Assembly: GCA_030526715.1 (NCBI GenBank)
Contig: JAUNCG010000014.1
Location: 1 to 48,349, forward strand
DNA length: 48,349 nucleotides
Direction of reading: 5' to 3'
Origin: Eubacteriales bacterium
GTDB lineage: Bacteria; Bacillota; Clostridia; Lachnospirales; Lachnospiraceae
The notes under the pieces were generated by a model, which was given only the letters and a program-made list of their open reading frames with translations, had not been told where the DNA came from and searched no databases. Positions 15,987-24,310 of this stretch are shown one piece after another. How positions within the stretch are numbered: position 1 is the stretch's first letter; each line of letters starts with the position of its first letter. The position numbers were made by a program, and so were the translations under genes.

Positions 15987-16469
15987 ATGGAGCGGGTGAA
16001 TCGGATATTGAAGCACCGGATCTATCAGAAGTGTCTGGAAGAGATTCGGATTTGTGAAAAAGAGAGGATGTTCTGTCATCATGATATGGCACATTTTATG
16101 GATGTGGCTAGGATTGCACAGATCATCAATCTGGAAGAAAAGATGGGAATCGAGAAAGAGCGGATCTATGCGGCCGCTCTTTTACACGATATTGGGAGAC
16201 ATTTACAGTACCGGGAAGGCGTTCGGCACGAGCTGGCAAGTGCCGATATTGCGCCTGAGATTCTCGAGGAGTGTGGCTTTTCGGAAGAAGAGAGCGCGCT
16301 GATCACTGAGGCGATCGCCGGTCACCGGGACATATCCGTGATGGAAAGACGAGATCTGACCGGGGTGATCTACAGAGCAGATAAGCTTTCCAGAGCATGC
16401 TTCGGCTGTGTGGCTGAGAAAGCGTGCGACTGGAAGACAGAGAAGAAAAATCTACAGATCAAAATATAA
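15987..16469 (+). CDS. HD-domain phosphohydrolase within the folate operon
   Basis: A 160-residue HD-superfamily protein. Metal-binding residues are visible in order: His36 in HDMAHFMDV, His67-Asp68 in LLHDIGRH, histidines in VRHELAS and AGHRD, and Asp132 in YRADKLSRA. HD enzymes hydrolyse phosphate esters or nucleotides using one or two metals. Its place between folE and folP, where a dihydroneopterin triphosphate dephosphorylating enzyme (FolQ/NudB in other bacteria) is needed but no Nudix gene is present, makes it a candidate for that step. This role is inferred from context only. The C-terminus includes a cluster of three cysteines (ACFGCVAEKAC). Confidence 0.85.
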   Translation: MERVNRILKHRIYQKCLEEIRICEKERMFCHHDMAHFMDVARIAQIINLEEKMGIEKERIYAAALLHDIGRHLQYREGVRHELASADIAPEILEECGFSEEESALITEAIAGHRDISVMERRDLTGVIYRADKLSRACFGCVAEKACDWKTEKKNLQIKI

Positions 16470-16485
16470 CGGGAGGACATCTAAA

Positions 16486-17292
16486 ATGAAGATTGGTAAC
16501 AGAGAATTTGCTACAAGCGGACATACGTATGTGATGGGTATTCTGAACGTAACTCCGGATTCCTTTTCGGACGGAGGAAAATGGAATGATCGGGATGCGG
16601 CGAGAGCGCATACCGCGCAGATGCTGGAGGAAGGAGCAGATATCATCGATATCGGAGGAGAATCCACCAGACCGGGATATACCCTGCTGTCGGATGAAGA
16701 GGAGATCGCAAGGGTAGTTCCCATGATCGAGATGGTGAAGAAAGAATTCGATGTACCGATCTCCATTGATACCTACAAAAGCAGGGTAGCCAAAGCAGCT
16801 CTAGAGGCCGGTGCGGATCTGGTCAACGATATCTGGGGGCTGAAGTATGATCCAAAGCTGGCAGGGGTGATCGCAGCGGCAGAGGCGCCGTGCTGTCTGA
16901 TGCATAACCGCAGAGAACCGGATTATCAGGATTTTATACCGGATATGCTGAATGATCTGCGAGAGACGATCCGTCTGGCAAAGGCGGCCGGTATCGCGGA
17001 TGATAAGATCATTCTGGATCCCGGCGTAGGCTTCGGAAAGACCTACGAGCATAACCTGACCGCGATCAATCATCTGGAGGAGCTTCATAAGCTGGGATAT
17101 CCGATTCTGTTGGGTACATCGAGAAAATCGGTAATTGCGAAAACACTGGATCTTCCGGTGGATGAGCGTGTGGAGGGAACACTGGTGACGACGGTATTCG
17201 GTGTTTTGAAGCAGTCTATGTTTGTACGTGTGCATGATGTGAAGGAGAATGTGCGCGCGATCAAAATGACGGAGGGTCTGTTGCGTGGATAA
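16486..17292 (+). CDS. folP: Dihydropteroate synthase
   Basis: Condenses para-aminobenzoate with dihydropterin pyrophosphate; it is the sulfonamide target. The 268-residue TIM barrel begins MKIGNREFATSGHTYVMG, with the family motifs MGILNVTPDSFSDGG, DIGGESTRPG, LDPGVGFGKT and LGTSRKS. The start ATG 16486 follows GGGAGGA and lies 16 bases after the HD gene; a longer ORF begins at 16408 inside that gene but has no ribosome site. The C-terminus overlaps the GTG start of folBK by eight bases. Confidence 0.96.
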   Translation: MKIGNREFATSGHTYVMGILNVTPDSFSDGGKWNDRDAARAHTAQMLEEGADIIDIGGESTRPGYTLLSDEEEIARVVPMIEMVKKEFDVPISIDTYKSRVAKAALEAGADLVNDIWGLKYDPKLAGVIAAAEAPCCLMHNRREPDYQDFIPDMLNDLRETIRLAKAAGIADDKIILDPGVGFGKTYEHNLTAINHLEELHKLGYPILLGTSRKSVIAKTLDLPVDERVEGTLVTTVFGVLKQSMFVRVHDVKENVRAIKMTEGLLRG

Positions 17293-18109
17293 GATTAAGA
17301 TTAAAAATCTTGAGGTTTTTGCGAATCATGGCGTGTTCCCGGAGGAGACGGTACTTGGACAGAAGTTTGTGGTTTCGCTGATATTGCATACGAATACGCG
17401 GGAGGCGGGACGTACGGATAATCTGACAAAGTCGATCCATTACGGAGAGGTCAGTCAGTTTGTAACGGAATTTATGCAAAAGCATACCTACCTGTTGATC
17501 GAACGTGCCGCGGAGTGTCTGGCGGAGGCTTTGCTTCTGGAATATGAGCTTCTGAATGCGGTGACGATCGAATTGAAGAAGCCTTGGGCGCCGGTGCATT
17601 TGCCACTGGAGACCGTGAGTGTAGAGATCACCCGCGGATGGCATAAGGCATATATCGCGCTTGGCTCCAATATTGGGGCAGTAAGAGATTATCTGGACGG
17701 TGCGGTAAAGGCGCTGGATGAGACCAGAGAATGTCGTGTCCGTCAGGTATCGGATTATATAGTGACAAAGCCCTATGGCGGCGTGGAGCAGGATGACTTC
17801 CTAAACGGCGTATTAGAACTGGATACGCTGCTGACTCCCAAGGAGCTTCTGAAGCGCCTGCATGAGATTGAGGCAGATGCCGGGAGAGAGCGCAAGATCC
17901 ATTGGGGACCGCGTACTCTGGATCTGGATATTATCCTGTATGATGATCTGGTTTTGAATGAGAGGGATCTGATCATTCCTCATAAAGAGATGCATCTGCG
18001 GGATTTTGTGCTGGACCCTTTGGCGCAGATTGCACCATGGGTGAGACATCCGTTGCTTGGAAAAACTGTGGAGGAATTAAGAGGAGAACTGCATGAGCGA
18101 CTTGAATGA
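17285..18109 (+). CDS. folBK: Bifunctional dihydroneopterin aldolase / HPPK
   Basis: A 274-residue fusion that makes 6-hydroxymethyl-dihydropterin and then pyrophosphorylates it. The aldolase half (residues 1 to ~118) has NLEVFANHGVFPEE with the catalytic glutamate, GQKFVVSLIL, and HYGEVSQFV. The pyrophosphokinase half (from ~120) has AYIALGSNIG, VEQDDFLNGVLELDT and the ATP/magnesium motif GPRTLDLDIILYDD. A similar folB-folK fusion (SulD) is known in Streptococcus. It begins at a GTG overlapping the folP stop, and its end overlaps pheA by 17 bases, indicating strong translational coupling. Confidence 0.95.
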   Translation: MDKIKIKNLEVFANHGVFPEETVLGQKFVVSLILHTNTREAGRTDNLTKSIHYGEVSQFVTEFMQKHTYLLIERAAECLAEALLLEYELLNAVTIELKKPWAPVHLPLETVSVEITRGWHKAYIALGSNIGAVRDYLDGAVKALDETRECRVRQVSDYIVTKPYGGVEQDDFLNGVLELDTLLTPKELLKRLHEIEADAGRERKIHWGPRTLDLDIILYDDLVLNERDLIIPHKEMHLRDFVLDPLAQIAPWVRHPLLGKTVEELRGELHERLE

Positions 18110-19223
18110 ACTGAGAACAGAGATTGACCGCATAGACAGCGAGATGGTGCAGCTGTACGAGGAGCGTATGAAGATCAGCGCGCAGGTGGCAGAATATAAG
18201 ATCAAGACCGGTAAAAAGGTATATGATAAGGAGCGCGAGGAGGTTAAGCTTGCGGCATTAAAGGCCTTGACGCATAATGATTTTAACAGTCACGGCGTGG
18301 AGGAGTTGTTTTTACAGATCATGTCCATGAGCCGTAAGCTGCAGTATCATCTTCTGACAAAAGAAGGCGTTGTAGGCCGGCTGCCCTTCGCGGAGGTGGA
18401 GGAGCTGGATAAGAAAAAAGCGCGGGTAGTATTTCAGGGCGTAGAGGGAGCCTATTCTCAGGTAGCCATGAAGGCATACTTTGGCGATCAGGTGAGATCC
18501 TTCCACGTAAAAAAGTGGAGTGACGCTCTGGAGGCGATCATGGAGGGACTTGCGGATTTTGCAGTGCTTCCTATTGAGAACTCTACGGCGGGATTTGTCA
18601 GCGAGATCTATGATCTTTTGATGAAATATGATGACTATATCGTAGGCGAACAGATCATCCGCATCGAGCATAAACTTTTGGGAGTACCGGGAGCTGACAT
18701 TTCGGATATTCGTCAGGTATTTTCTCATGAGCAGGGCTTGATGCAATGTGAAGATTATCTGAATAACCATCGCAGCTGGGAGCAGACTGCGGTGGAGAAC
18801 ACTGCCGTGGCGGCATCCCATGTGGCAAAGGAGCAGGACAAGAGTCAGGCTGCTATTGCCAGCGCGCTGGCGGGAGAAGCCTTTGGACTGGAGATTCTGG
18901 ATGAGAATATCTGCTCTAATGAGGTAAATTCTACACGATTTATTATCGTGTCAAACCAGAGGGTGTTTCGAAAAAACGCGAAGAAGATCAGTATCTGCTT
19001 TGAGACGCCGCATCGGAGCGGTTCTCTGTATACGATTCTGTCACATTTTATCTATAACAATCTGAATATGACCAAGATTGAATCTCGTCCGGTTCCGGGG
19101 AGAAACTGGGAGTACCGTTTCTTTGTGGATTTTGAGGGGAATCTGAATGACAGTGCGGTGAAGAATGCCCTGCGCGGCATCACAGATGAAGCGATGAACC
19201 TGAAAATACTGGGTAATTACTAA
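18093..19223 (+). CDS. pheA: Bifunctional chorismate mutase / prephenate dehydratase
   Basis: Converts chorismate to prephenate and on to phenylpyruvate for phenylalanine synthesis. The 376 residues contain an AroQ chorismate mutase helical domain (1 to ~90: LRTEIDRIDSEMVQLYEERM, then KIKTGKKVYDKEREE), a prephenate dehydratase domain from ~108 (VVFQGVEGAYSQVAMKAYFG, LPIENSTAGFV, the catalytic NSTRFIIV), and a C-terminal ACT regulatory domain with ESRPVPGRNWEYRFFVD that binds phenylalanine. Its start lies inside folBK. Chorismate is also the source of para-aminobenzoate, so folate and phenylalanine share a precursor, which may explain cotranscription. Confidence 0.95.
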   Translation: MSDLNELRTEIDRIDSEMVQLYEERMKISAQVAEYKIKTGKKVYDKEREEVKLAALKALTHNDFNSHGVEELFLQIMSMSRKLQYHLLTKEGVVGRLPFAEVEELDKKKARVVFQGVEGAYSQVAMKAYFGDQVRSFHVKKWSDALEAIMEGLADFAVLPIENSTAGFVSEIYDLLMKYDDYIVGEQIIRIEHKLLGVPGADISDIRQVFSHEQGLMQCEDYLNNHRSWEQTAVENTAVAASHVAKEQDKSQAAIASALAGEAFGLEILDENICSNEVNSTRFIIVSNQRVFRKNAKKISICFETPHRSGSLYTILSHFIYNNLNMTKIESRPVPGRNWEYRFFVDFEGNLNDSAVKNALRGITDEAMNLKILGNY

Positions 19224-19235
19224 CAGGAGAAGATT

Positions 19236-20531
19236 ATGACAAGAATACAGGAATTGATGATATACCGGAACTTTTCAAAGGAAAAGATCTTAAATGATCT
19301 TGCCTATGTGATGGATCACTATGCAGACATGAAAGAAGAGGACGCGCAGGGACTTCGATCGAGATATTATGACTGCATTCATTCGCTGGTGGAGATGGCG
19401 GGAGCCTACGGGTTTGCAGGGAATCTGTGGCACAACTATCTGACATGGCTGCTGGTCAATGACGAGAATGTATTCAGCACCTCCTGTGAAATTGTCGGTG
19501 CGGTGGAGGGCAGCATCAATACTCTCGCCATGCATGATTTTGAGATCTTCCGGGAGCTGTTTATGTTCGATTTCTCCGGCGTTAATCAGGCGCTTGGCGC
19601 GAAGGAGATGGAAGTGATCGCTGCCTACGAAAATATCAATAGTCAGAGTAAACTGTACAATAAACGCATCCGCGACCGTATCTGTCAGCTGACGGTTCGT
19701 CTGGAGCAGTCCACAGATGTGAAGACCTTCATGGACGATATGGTGGAGTTCTATCGGGAATTCGGCGTAGGCAAGCTCGGGCTGCATAAGGCCTTCCGTA
19801 TCAGACATGAGGAGAATCGCGTATCGATTGATCCGATCACGAATATCGCTCATGTACATCTGGATGATCTGGTGGGATATGAGACAGCAAAGAAAAAGCT
19901 GATCGATAATACGGAAGCGTTTGTAAACGGTAAGAGAGCCAACAACTGTCTGCTGTTCGGCGATGCGGGAACCGGAAAGTCTTCCAGCATCAAGGGTATT
20001 TTAAATCAGTATTATGACCGTGGACTTCGTATTATTGAGGTATATAAGCATCAATTTCAGGATCTGAATGATGTGATCGCTCAGATCAAGAACCGTAATT
20101 ATAAGTTTATCATTTATATGGATGATCTGTCCTTTGAGGACTTCGAGATCGAATATAAGTATCTGAAGGCTGTGATCGAGGGCGGACTGGAGAGAAAACC
20201 GGAAAATGTGCTGATCTATGCGACATCAAACCGCCGTCATCTTGTCAGAGAGAGCTTTTATGATAAGCAGGGGCGTAGAGATGACCTGCATTCCTCCGAC
20301 ACGGTACAGGAGAAGCTGTCACTGGTCAATCGTTTCGGCGTGCAGATATTCTTTTGTGCTCCGGATAAGAAGGAGTTCCAGAACATTGTAAAGGTACTGG
20401 CAGAGAAGCATGGCATTACCATGCCGGAGGACGAGCTGCTTTTGGAGGCAAACAAGTGGGAGCTTTCCCATGGAGGACTTTCCGGGCGCACGGCTCAGCA
20501 ATTTGTAGATTATTTATTGGGGAAAATGTAA
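19236..20531 (+). CDS. DUF815 AAA-type ATPase
   Basis: A 431-residue protein of the DUF815 family. The N-terminal ~200 residues are helical and uncharacterised. The ATPase module starts around VGYETAKKKLIDNTEAFV, has Walker A GDAGTGKSS at residues 242-250, Walker B KFIIYMDDLSFED at 290-302, and a sensor-like segment VLIYATSNRRHLVRESF, followed by a C-terminal SHGGLSGRTAQQFVDYLL lid. DUF815 ATPases are widespread in anaerobes but their target is unknown. Twelve bases separate it from pheA and fifteen from ppx, so it is cotranscribed with polyphosphate genes. A remodelling role linked to polyphosphate is possible but unproven. Confidence 0.88.
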   Translation: MTRIQELMIYRNFSKEKILNDLAYVMDHYADMKEEDAQGLRSRYYDCIHSLVEMAGAYGFAGNLWHNYLTWLLVNDENVFSTSCEIVGAVEGSINTLAMHDFEIFRELFMFDFSGVNQALGAKEMEVIAAYENINSQSKLYNKRIRDRICQLTVRLEQSTDVKTFMDDMVEFYREFGVGKLGLHKAFRIRHEENRVSIDPITNIAHVHLDDLVGYETAKKKLIDNTEAFVNGKRANNCLLFGDAGTGKSSSIKGILNQYYDRGLRIIEVYKHQFQDLNDVIAQIKNRNYKFIIYMDDLSFEDFEIEYKYLKAVIEGGLERKPENVLIYATSNRRHLVRESFYDKQGRRDDLHSSDTVQEKLSLVNRFGVQIFFCAPDKKEFQNIVKVLAEKHGITMPEDELLLEANKWELSHGGLSGRTAQQFVDYLLGKM

Positions 20532-20546
20532 AGGGAGAAGAAAGCT

Positions 20547-22064
20547 ATGGCAGTAACGTTATTTGCTGCAATTGATGTTGGTTCTTATGAGGTGGAGATG
20601 AAGATCTATGAGCTGGCTTCCAGAGTGGGGATCCGGCAGATCGATTATGTGAGTCATCGAATTGAAATGGGTACGGACACCTACACTCGCGGAAAGATCA
20701 GTGTGGAGAAGATCGAGGAGCTCTGCCGTGTTCTTCAGGATTTTGTCAGGATCATGGAGGGCTATAAGGTGTCCGGATACCGTGCCTGCGCTACCAGTGC
20801 GATCCGTGAGGCTCAGAACAGTCGGCTTTTACTGGAATACGTGAAGCGTACAACGGGTATCACGGTGGAGAATCTGGACAACTCAGAACAGAGGTTTCTG
20901 GATTATAAATCCATTGCCTTTGGCTTAAAGGATTTTTATAAGATCATTCAGAAGGGGACGGCCATCGTGGATGTGGGCAGCGGAAGCGTGCAGGTCAGCC
21001 TGTTTGATAATGATAAGCTGGTGACTACGCAGAATATCCGTATCGGCAATCTGCGTATCCGCGAGAAGGTGGCAGATCTGGCCCGGCAGACGGTTCATGT
21101 AGAGGCGATGGTAGAGGAGCTGATCAATAATGAGATCGTCAGCTTTAAAAAGATGTATCTGAAGGATCGGGAGATCAAGAATTTGATTCTGGGCGGAGAC
21201 TATATCTATGATCTGATGAAAAAGGAATCCGTCAGCAGAGCAGAGTTTGAGCTGATGTTTGAGAAGGTGGTGGAGAGCCGGCCGGAGGATATTGCCAGAG
21301 AGTATGGGATCCCTTCGGAGAGCGCCTCTCTGATCCTGCCCTCAGTGACGCTGTATAAGCGTTTGATTGAAGAGCTTGGCGCTGAGATGATCTGGCTGTC
21401 GGATATGGCGTTGTCGGACGGAATTGCCTATGATTACGCACAAAAGAAAAAATTCATCCGAACAGAGCATGAGTTTAAGGATGATATTGTTGCTGCCGCC
21501 AGAGTGATTGCAAAGAGGTACCAGTGCAACAAGGGACATATCCGAAATCTGGAAAATCTTGCGCTGCCTCTGTTTGACCGGATTCGAAAAAGCTCCGGAA
21601 TGGCGGATCGCCACAGACTTCTGCTGCAGATCGCAGTGATCCTGCACGGATGCGGAAAGTATATTAACTTTTCCAATGCGGCAGACTGCTCCTATAGTAT
21701 CATCATGTCCACAGAGATCATCGGGCTGTCACTGAGGGAACGCCAGATCATTGCCAATGTGGTGAAATTCAATACCAAGGAAATGCACTATGAGGATACC
21801 GTGAATTGTCTCGGAATGAATCCGGAGGAATATCTGCTGATCATGAAGCTGACAGCGATCCTGCGGGTGGCGAATGCGCTGGATCGAAGTCATAAGCAGA
21901 AATTTGATGCGGTTCGTTTGAGTATCAAGGAGCGGGAGCTGATCATTCAGGTGGATACCAGAGAGGATATTACGCTGGAGCGTGGGCTGTTCCCGCCCAA
22001 GGCGGAATTCTTTGAAGAGGTATTTCATATCCGTCCGGTGATCCGGCAGAAAAAGCATCTATAA
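20547..22064 (+). CDS. ppx: Ppx/GppA family exopolyphosphatase with HD-like C-terminus
   Basis: A 505-residue member of the actin-like Ppx/GppA family, which hydrolyses polyphosphate or the 5'-phosphate of pppGpp. The N-terminal ATPase fold has AAIDVGSYEVEMKI, ACATSAIREAQN, and the phosphate loop IVDVGSGSVQVSLF; the canonical DxGS(G/S) pattern is present. The C-terminal part contains LLLQIAVILHGCGKYINF, which resembles the HD-like domain of longer Ppx proteins (HDIG replaced by HGCGK). It is twelve bases upstream of ppk1, so synthesis and breakdown of polyphosphate are coexpressed. Whether the substrate is polyphosphate or pppGpp cannot be decided from sequence. Confidence 0.88.
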   Translation: MAVTLFAAIDVGSYEVEMKIYELASRVGIRQIDYVSHRIEMGTDTYTRGKISVEKIEELCRVLQDFVRIMEGYKVSGYRACATSAIREAQNSRLLLEYVKRTTGITVENLDNSEQRFLDYKSIAFGLKDFYKIIQKGTAIVDVGSGSVQVSLFDNDKLVTTQNIRIGNLRIREKVADLARQTVHVEAMVEELINNEIVSFKKMYLKDREIKNLILGGDYIYDLMKKESVSRAEFELMFEKVVESRPEDIAREYGIPSESASLILPSVTLYKRLIEELGAEMIWLSDMALSDGIAYDYAQKKKFIRTEHEFKDDIVAAARVIAKRYQCNKGHIRNLENLALPLFDRIRKSSGMADRHRLLLQIAVILHGCGKYINFSNAADCSYSIIMSTEIIGLSLRERQIIANVVKFNTKEMHYEDTVNCLGMNPEEYLLIMKLTAILRVANALDRSHKQKFDAVRLSIKERELIIQVDTREDITLERGLFPPKAEFFEEVFHIRPVIRQKKHL

Positions 22065-22076
22065 GGGGGAAGGGTT

Positions 22077-24197
22077 ATGGACAGCATTTTTTTGAAACCG
22101 GAATATTATCGAAATCGTGAAGATAGCTGGGTAAGCTTTGATGAGCGTGTATTGAGCGAAGCAAGGGATAAGAACATCCCGCTGTTTGAACGTCTGAAAT
22201 TCCTGAGTATTACGGCTTCCAATCTGGATGAGTTTTTTATGATACGTGTAGCATCGCTGAAGGATATGGTGCATGCGGGATATAACAAAGCAGATATTGC
22301 GGGCTTCACGCCGCAGGAGCAGATCAATATGATTCTCCAGAGAGTACATGAGGTGGTAAATCTGCAGTATTCCACATACAATCGCTCACTGCTGCCGGCG
22401 CTGAATAAAAAAGGGCTGCATGTACTGACAGAGCATGAGCAGCTGACCGATGAGCAGCAGCGATATGTAGACGAATACTTTGAAGAGAATGTATATCCGG
22501 TATTGACACCCATGGCGATGGATTCCTCGAGACCGTTTCCGCTGATCCGCAATAAGACGCTAAATATCGGCGCTCTGATTTCAAAAAAAGAGAAGAAATC
22601 TGAGCCGGAGTTTGCGACTGTTCAGGTTCCGTCGGTACTGCCGAGGATCATAGAGCTGCCAACGGACGAGAAGGGAAAGCGAAGTGTGATCCTTCTGGAA
22701 GAAGTGATCGAACGCAATATCGGCAAGCTTTTTTTGAACTATGATGTGGTGTGCGCGCATCCTTACCGTATCATGCGAAATGCTGATCTGACTATCGAGG
22801 AGGATGAGGCGGCAGATCTGCTGAAGGAGATCCAAAAGCAGCTGAAAAAACGCCAGTGGGGCGAGGTGATCCGTCTGGAAGTGGAGGACGGTATGGATAA
22901 GCAGCTCTTGAAGATTCTAAAAAAGGAGTTTGCGATCAAGGGGGACGATATCTTCCTGATCAACGGTCCTCTGGATCTGACGTTTTTGATGAAGCTCTAT
23001 GGCATGGAGGGTTTTGAGGCTCTGAAGGTGAAGAGCTACCGTCCACAGCCGATTCCGGCGCTGGCCGACAGTGAGGATATTTTTGCGGCGATCCGGAAGC
23101 AGGATATTCTTTTGCACCATCCGTATATGACGTTTGATCCTGTAGTGGATTTTGTCCGTCAGGCGGCGAGAGATCCGGAGGTGCTTGCCATCAAGCAGAC
23201 ACTTTACCGGGTCAGCGGCAATTCGCCCATCATCGCCGCATTGGCGCAGGCTGCGGAGAATGGAAAGCAGGTCTCTGTATTGGTAGAGCTCAAGGCACGT
23301 TTTGATGAGGAAAACAACATTGTCTGGGCGAAGATGCTGGAGAAGGCAGGCTGTCATGTAATCTATGGTCTTGTGGGATTGAAGACACACAGCAAGATCA
23401 CGCTGGTGGTACGGCGTGAGGAGGATGGTATCCGGCGCTATGTACATCTTGGCACAGGCAATTACAATGACTCTACGGCGAAGCTCTACACAGATTGTGG
23501 ACTGCTGACCTGCTCGGAGGCAATCGGAGAAGACGCTACGGCGGTGTTTAATATGCTGTCGGGGTATTCTGAGCCAAAGCACTGGAATAAGCTCTCGCTG
23601 GCGCCGCTGTGGCTGCGTGAGCGCTTCGGACAGCTGATCGAACGGGAAACGGAGCATGCAAGAATGGGTGAGCCTGCGCATATCATTGCAAAGATGAATT
23701 CGCTGTGCGATAGGGAGATCATCGCAAAGCTCTATGAGGCGTCTGCCGCCGGAGTGAAAATCGAGCTGATCGTTCGGGGAATCTGCTGTTTGAAGGTAGG
23801 AATACCGGGAATCAGTGAAAATATTTCGGTTCGATCTATAGTAGGTAATTTTCTGGAGCATGCGCGGATTTTTTATTTCTACAATAACGGGAAACCGGAG
23901 TTCTATATGGGAAGTGCAGACTGGATGCCACGTAATCTGGATAAGCGTGTGGAAATCATGTTCCCGGTGGAGAAAAAGGAGCTGATGGATGAACTGTACC
24001 ATATCCTCACCATACAGTTGGAGGATAATGTGAAGGCACATATCCTGCAGCCGGACGGTACTTATGAGAAAATCGATAAGCGGGGGAAGACGCTGCTTTG
24101 CTCTCAGGACTATTTCTGTCAGGAGGCCATGGAGCGTGTAACACGCCCTAAGGATCCGGTACATGATAGGGTATTTATTCCGGAGGAAGCCATGTAG
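22077..24197 (+). CDS. ppk1: Polyphosphate kinase 1
   Basis: A 706-residue enzyme that reversibly makes polyphosphate from ATP. It has the N domain (SITASNLDEFFMIRV), the head domain, and two phospholipase-D-like catalytic domains. The autophosphorylated histidine is His438 in LVGLKTHSKITLVVRRE, and the second catalytic histidine is in FLEHARIFYFYNNG; HLGTGNYNDSTAKLYTD and MGSADWMPRNLDKRVE are further family motifs. All are intact. It is the last gene of the long operon beginning at folC; a strong terminator lies about 70 bases downstream. Confidence 0.96.
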   Translation: MDSIFLKPEYYRNREDSWVSFDERVLSEARDKNIPLFERLKFLSITASNLDEFFMIRVASLKDMVHAGYNKADIAGFTPQEQINMILQRVHEVVNLQYSTYNRSLLPALNKKGLHVLTEHEQLTDEQQRYVDEYFEENVYPVLTPMAMDSSRPFPLIRNKTLNIGALISKKEKKSEPEFATVQVPSVLPRIIELPTDEKGKRSVILLEEVIERNIGKLFLNYDVVCAHPYRIMRNADLTIEEDEAADLLKEIQKQLKKRQWGEVIRLEVEDGMDKQLLKILKKEFAIKGDDIFLINGPLDLTFLMKLYGMEGFEALKVKSYRPQPIPALADSEDIFAAIRKQDILLHHPYMTFDPVVDFVRQAARDPEVLAIKQTLYRVSGNSPIIAALAQAAENGKQVSVLVELKARFDEENNIVWAKMLEKAGCHVIYGLVGLKTHSKITLVVRREEDGIRRYVHLGTGNYNDSTAKLYTDCGLLTCSEAIGEDATAVFNMLSGYSEPKHWNKLSLAPLWLRERFGQLIERETEHARMGEPAHIIAKMNSLCDREIIAKLYEASAAGVKIELIVRGICCLKVGIPGISENISVRSIVGNFLEHARIFYFYNNGKPEFYMGSADWMPRNLDKRVEIMFPVEKKELMDELYHILTIQLEDNVKAHILQPDGTYEKIDKRGKTLLCSQDYFCQEAMERVTRPKDPVHDRVFIPEEAM

Positions 24198-24267
24198 TGA
24201 AGGATGCTTGCGAATCATGACTTAGTATTGTTTGTAAATTCAGGAAATTCGAAAAATTATATATTCA

Positions 24268-24310
24268 AAAATGCGGAGGAATTTCATTATCTGAGATTCC
24301 TCCGCATTTT
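24268..24310. terminator. Bidirectional terminator after ppk1 and the flippase gene
   Basis: A strong stem with arms AAATGCGGAGGAAT and ATTCCTCCGCATTT, a loop of about a dozen bases, and T-rich sequence on both outer sides. It marks the end of the folC-ppk1 operon. Confidence 0.9.

Noticed and set aside
15184..16092. A 302-codon minus-strand ORF
   Set aside because: It spans the opposite strand of folC, folE and the HD gene and has no family features.
22917..24218. A 433-codon minus-strand ORF
   Set aside because: It is antisense to ppk1, has composition typical of a shadow frame (many His, Arg, Leu) and no recognisable motif; ppk1 is intact.
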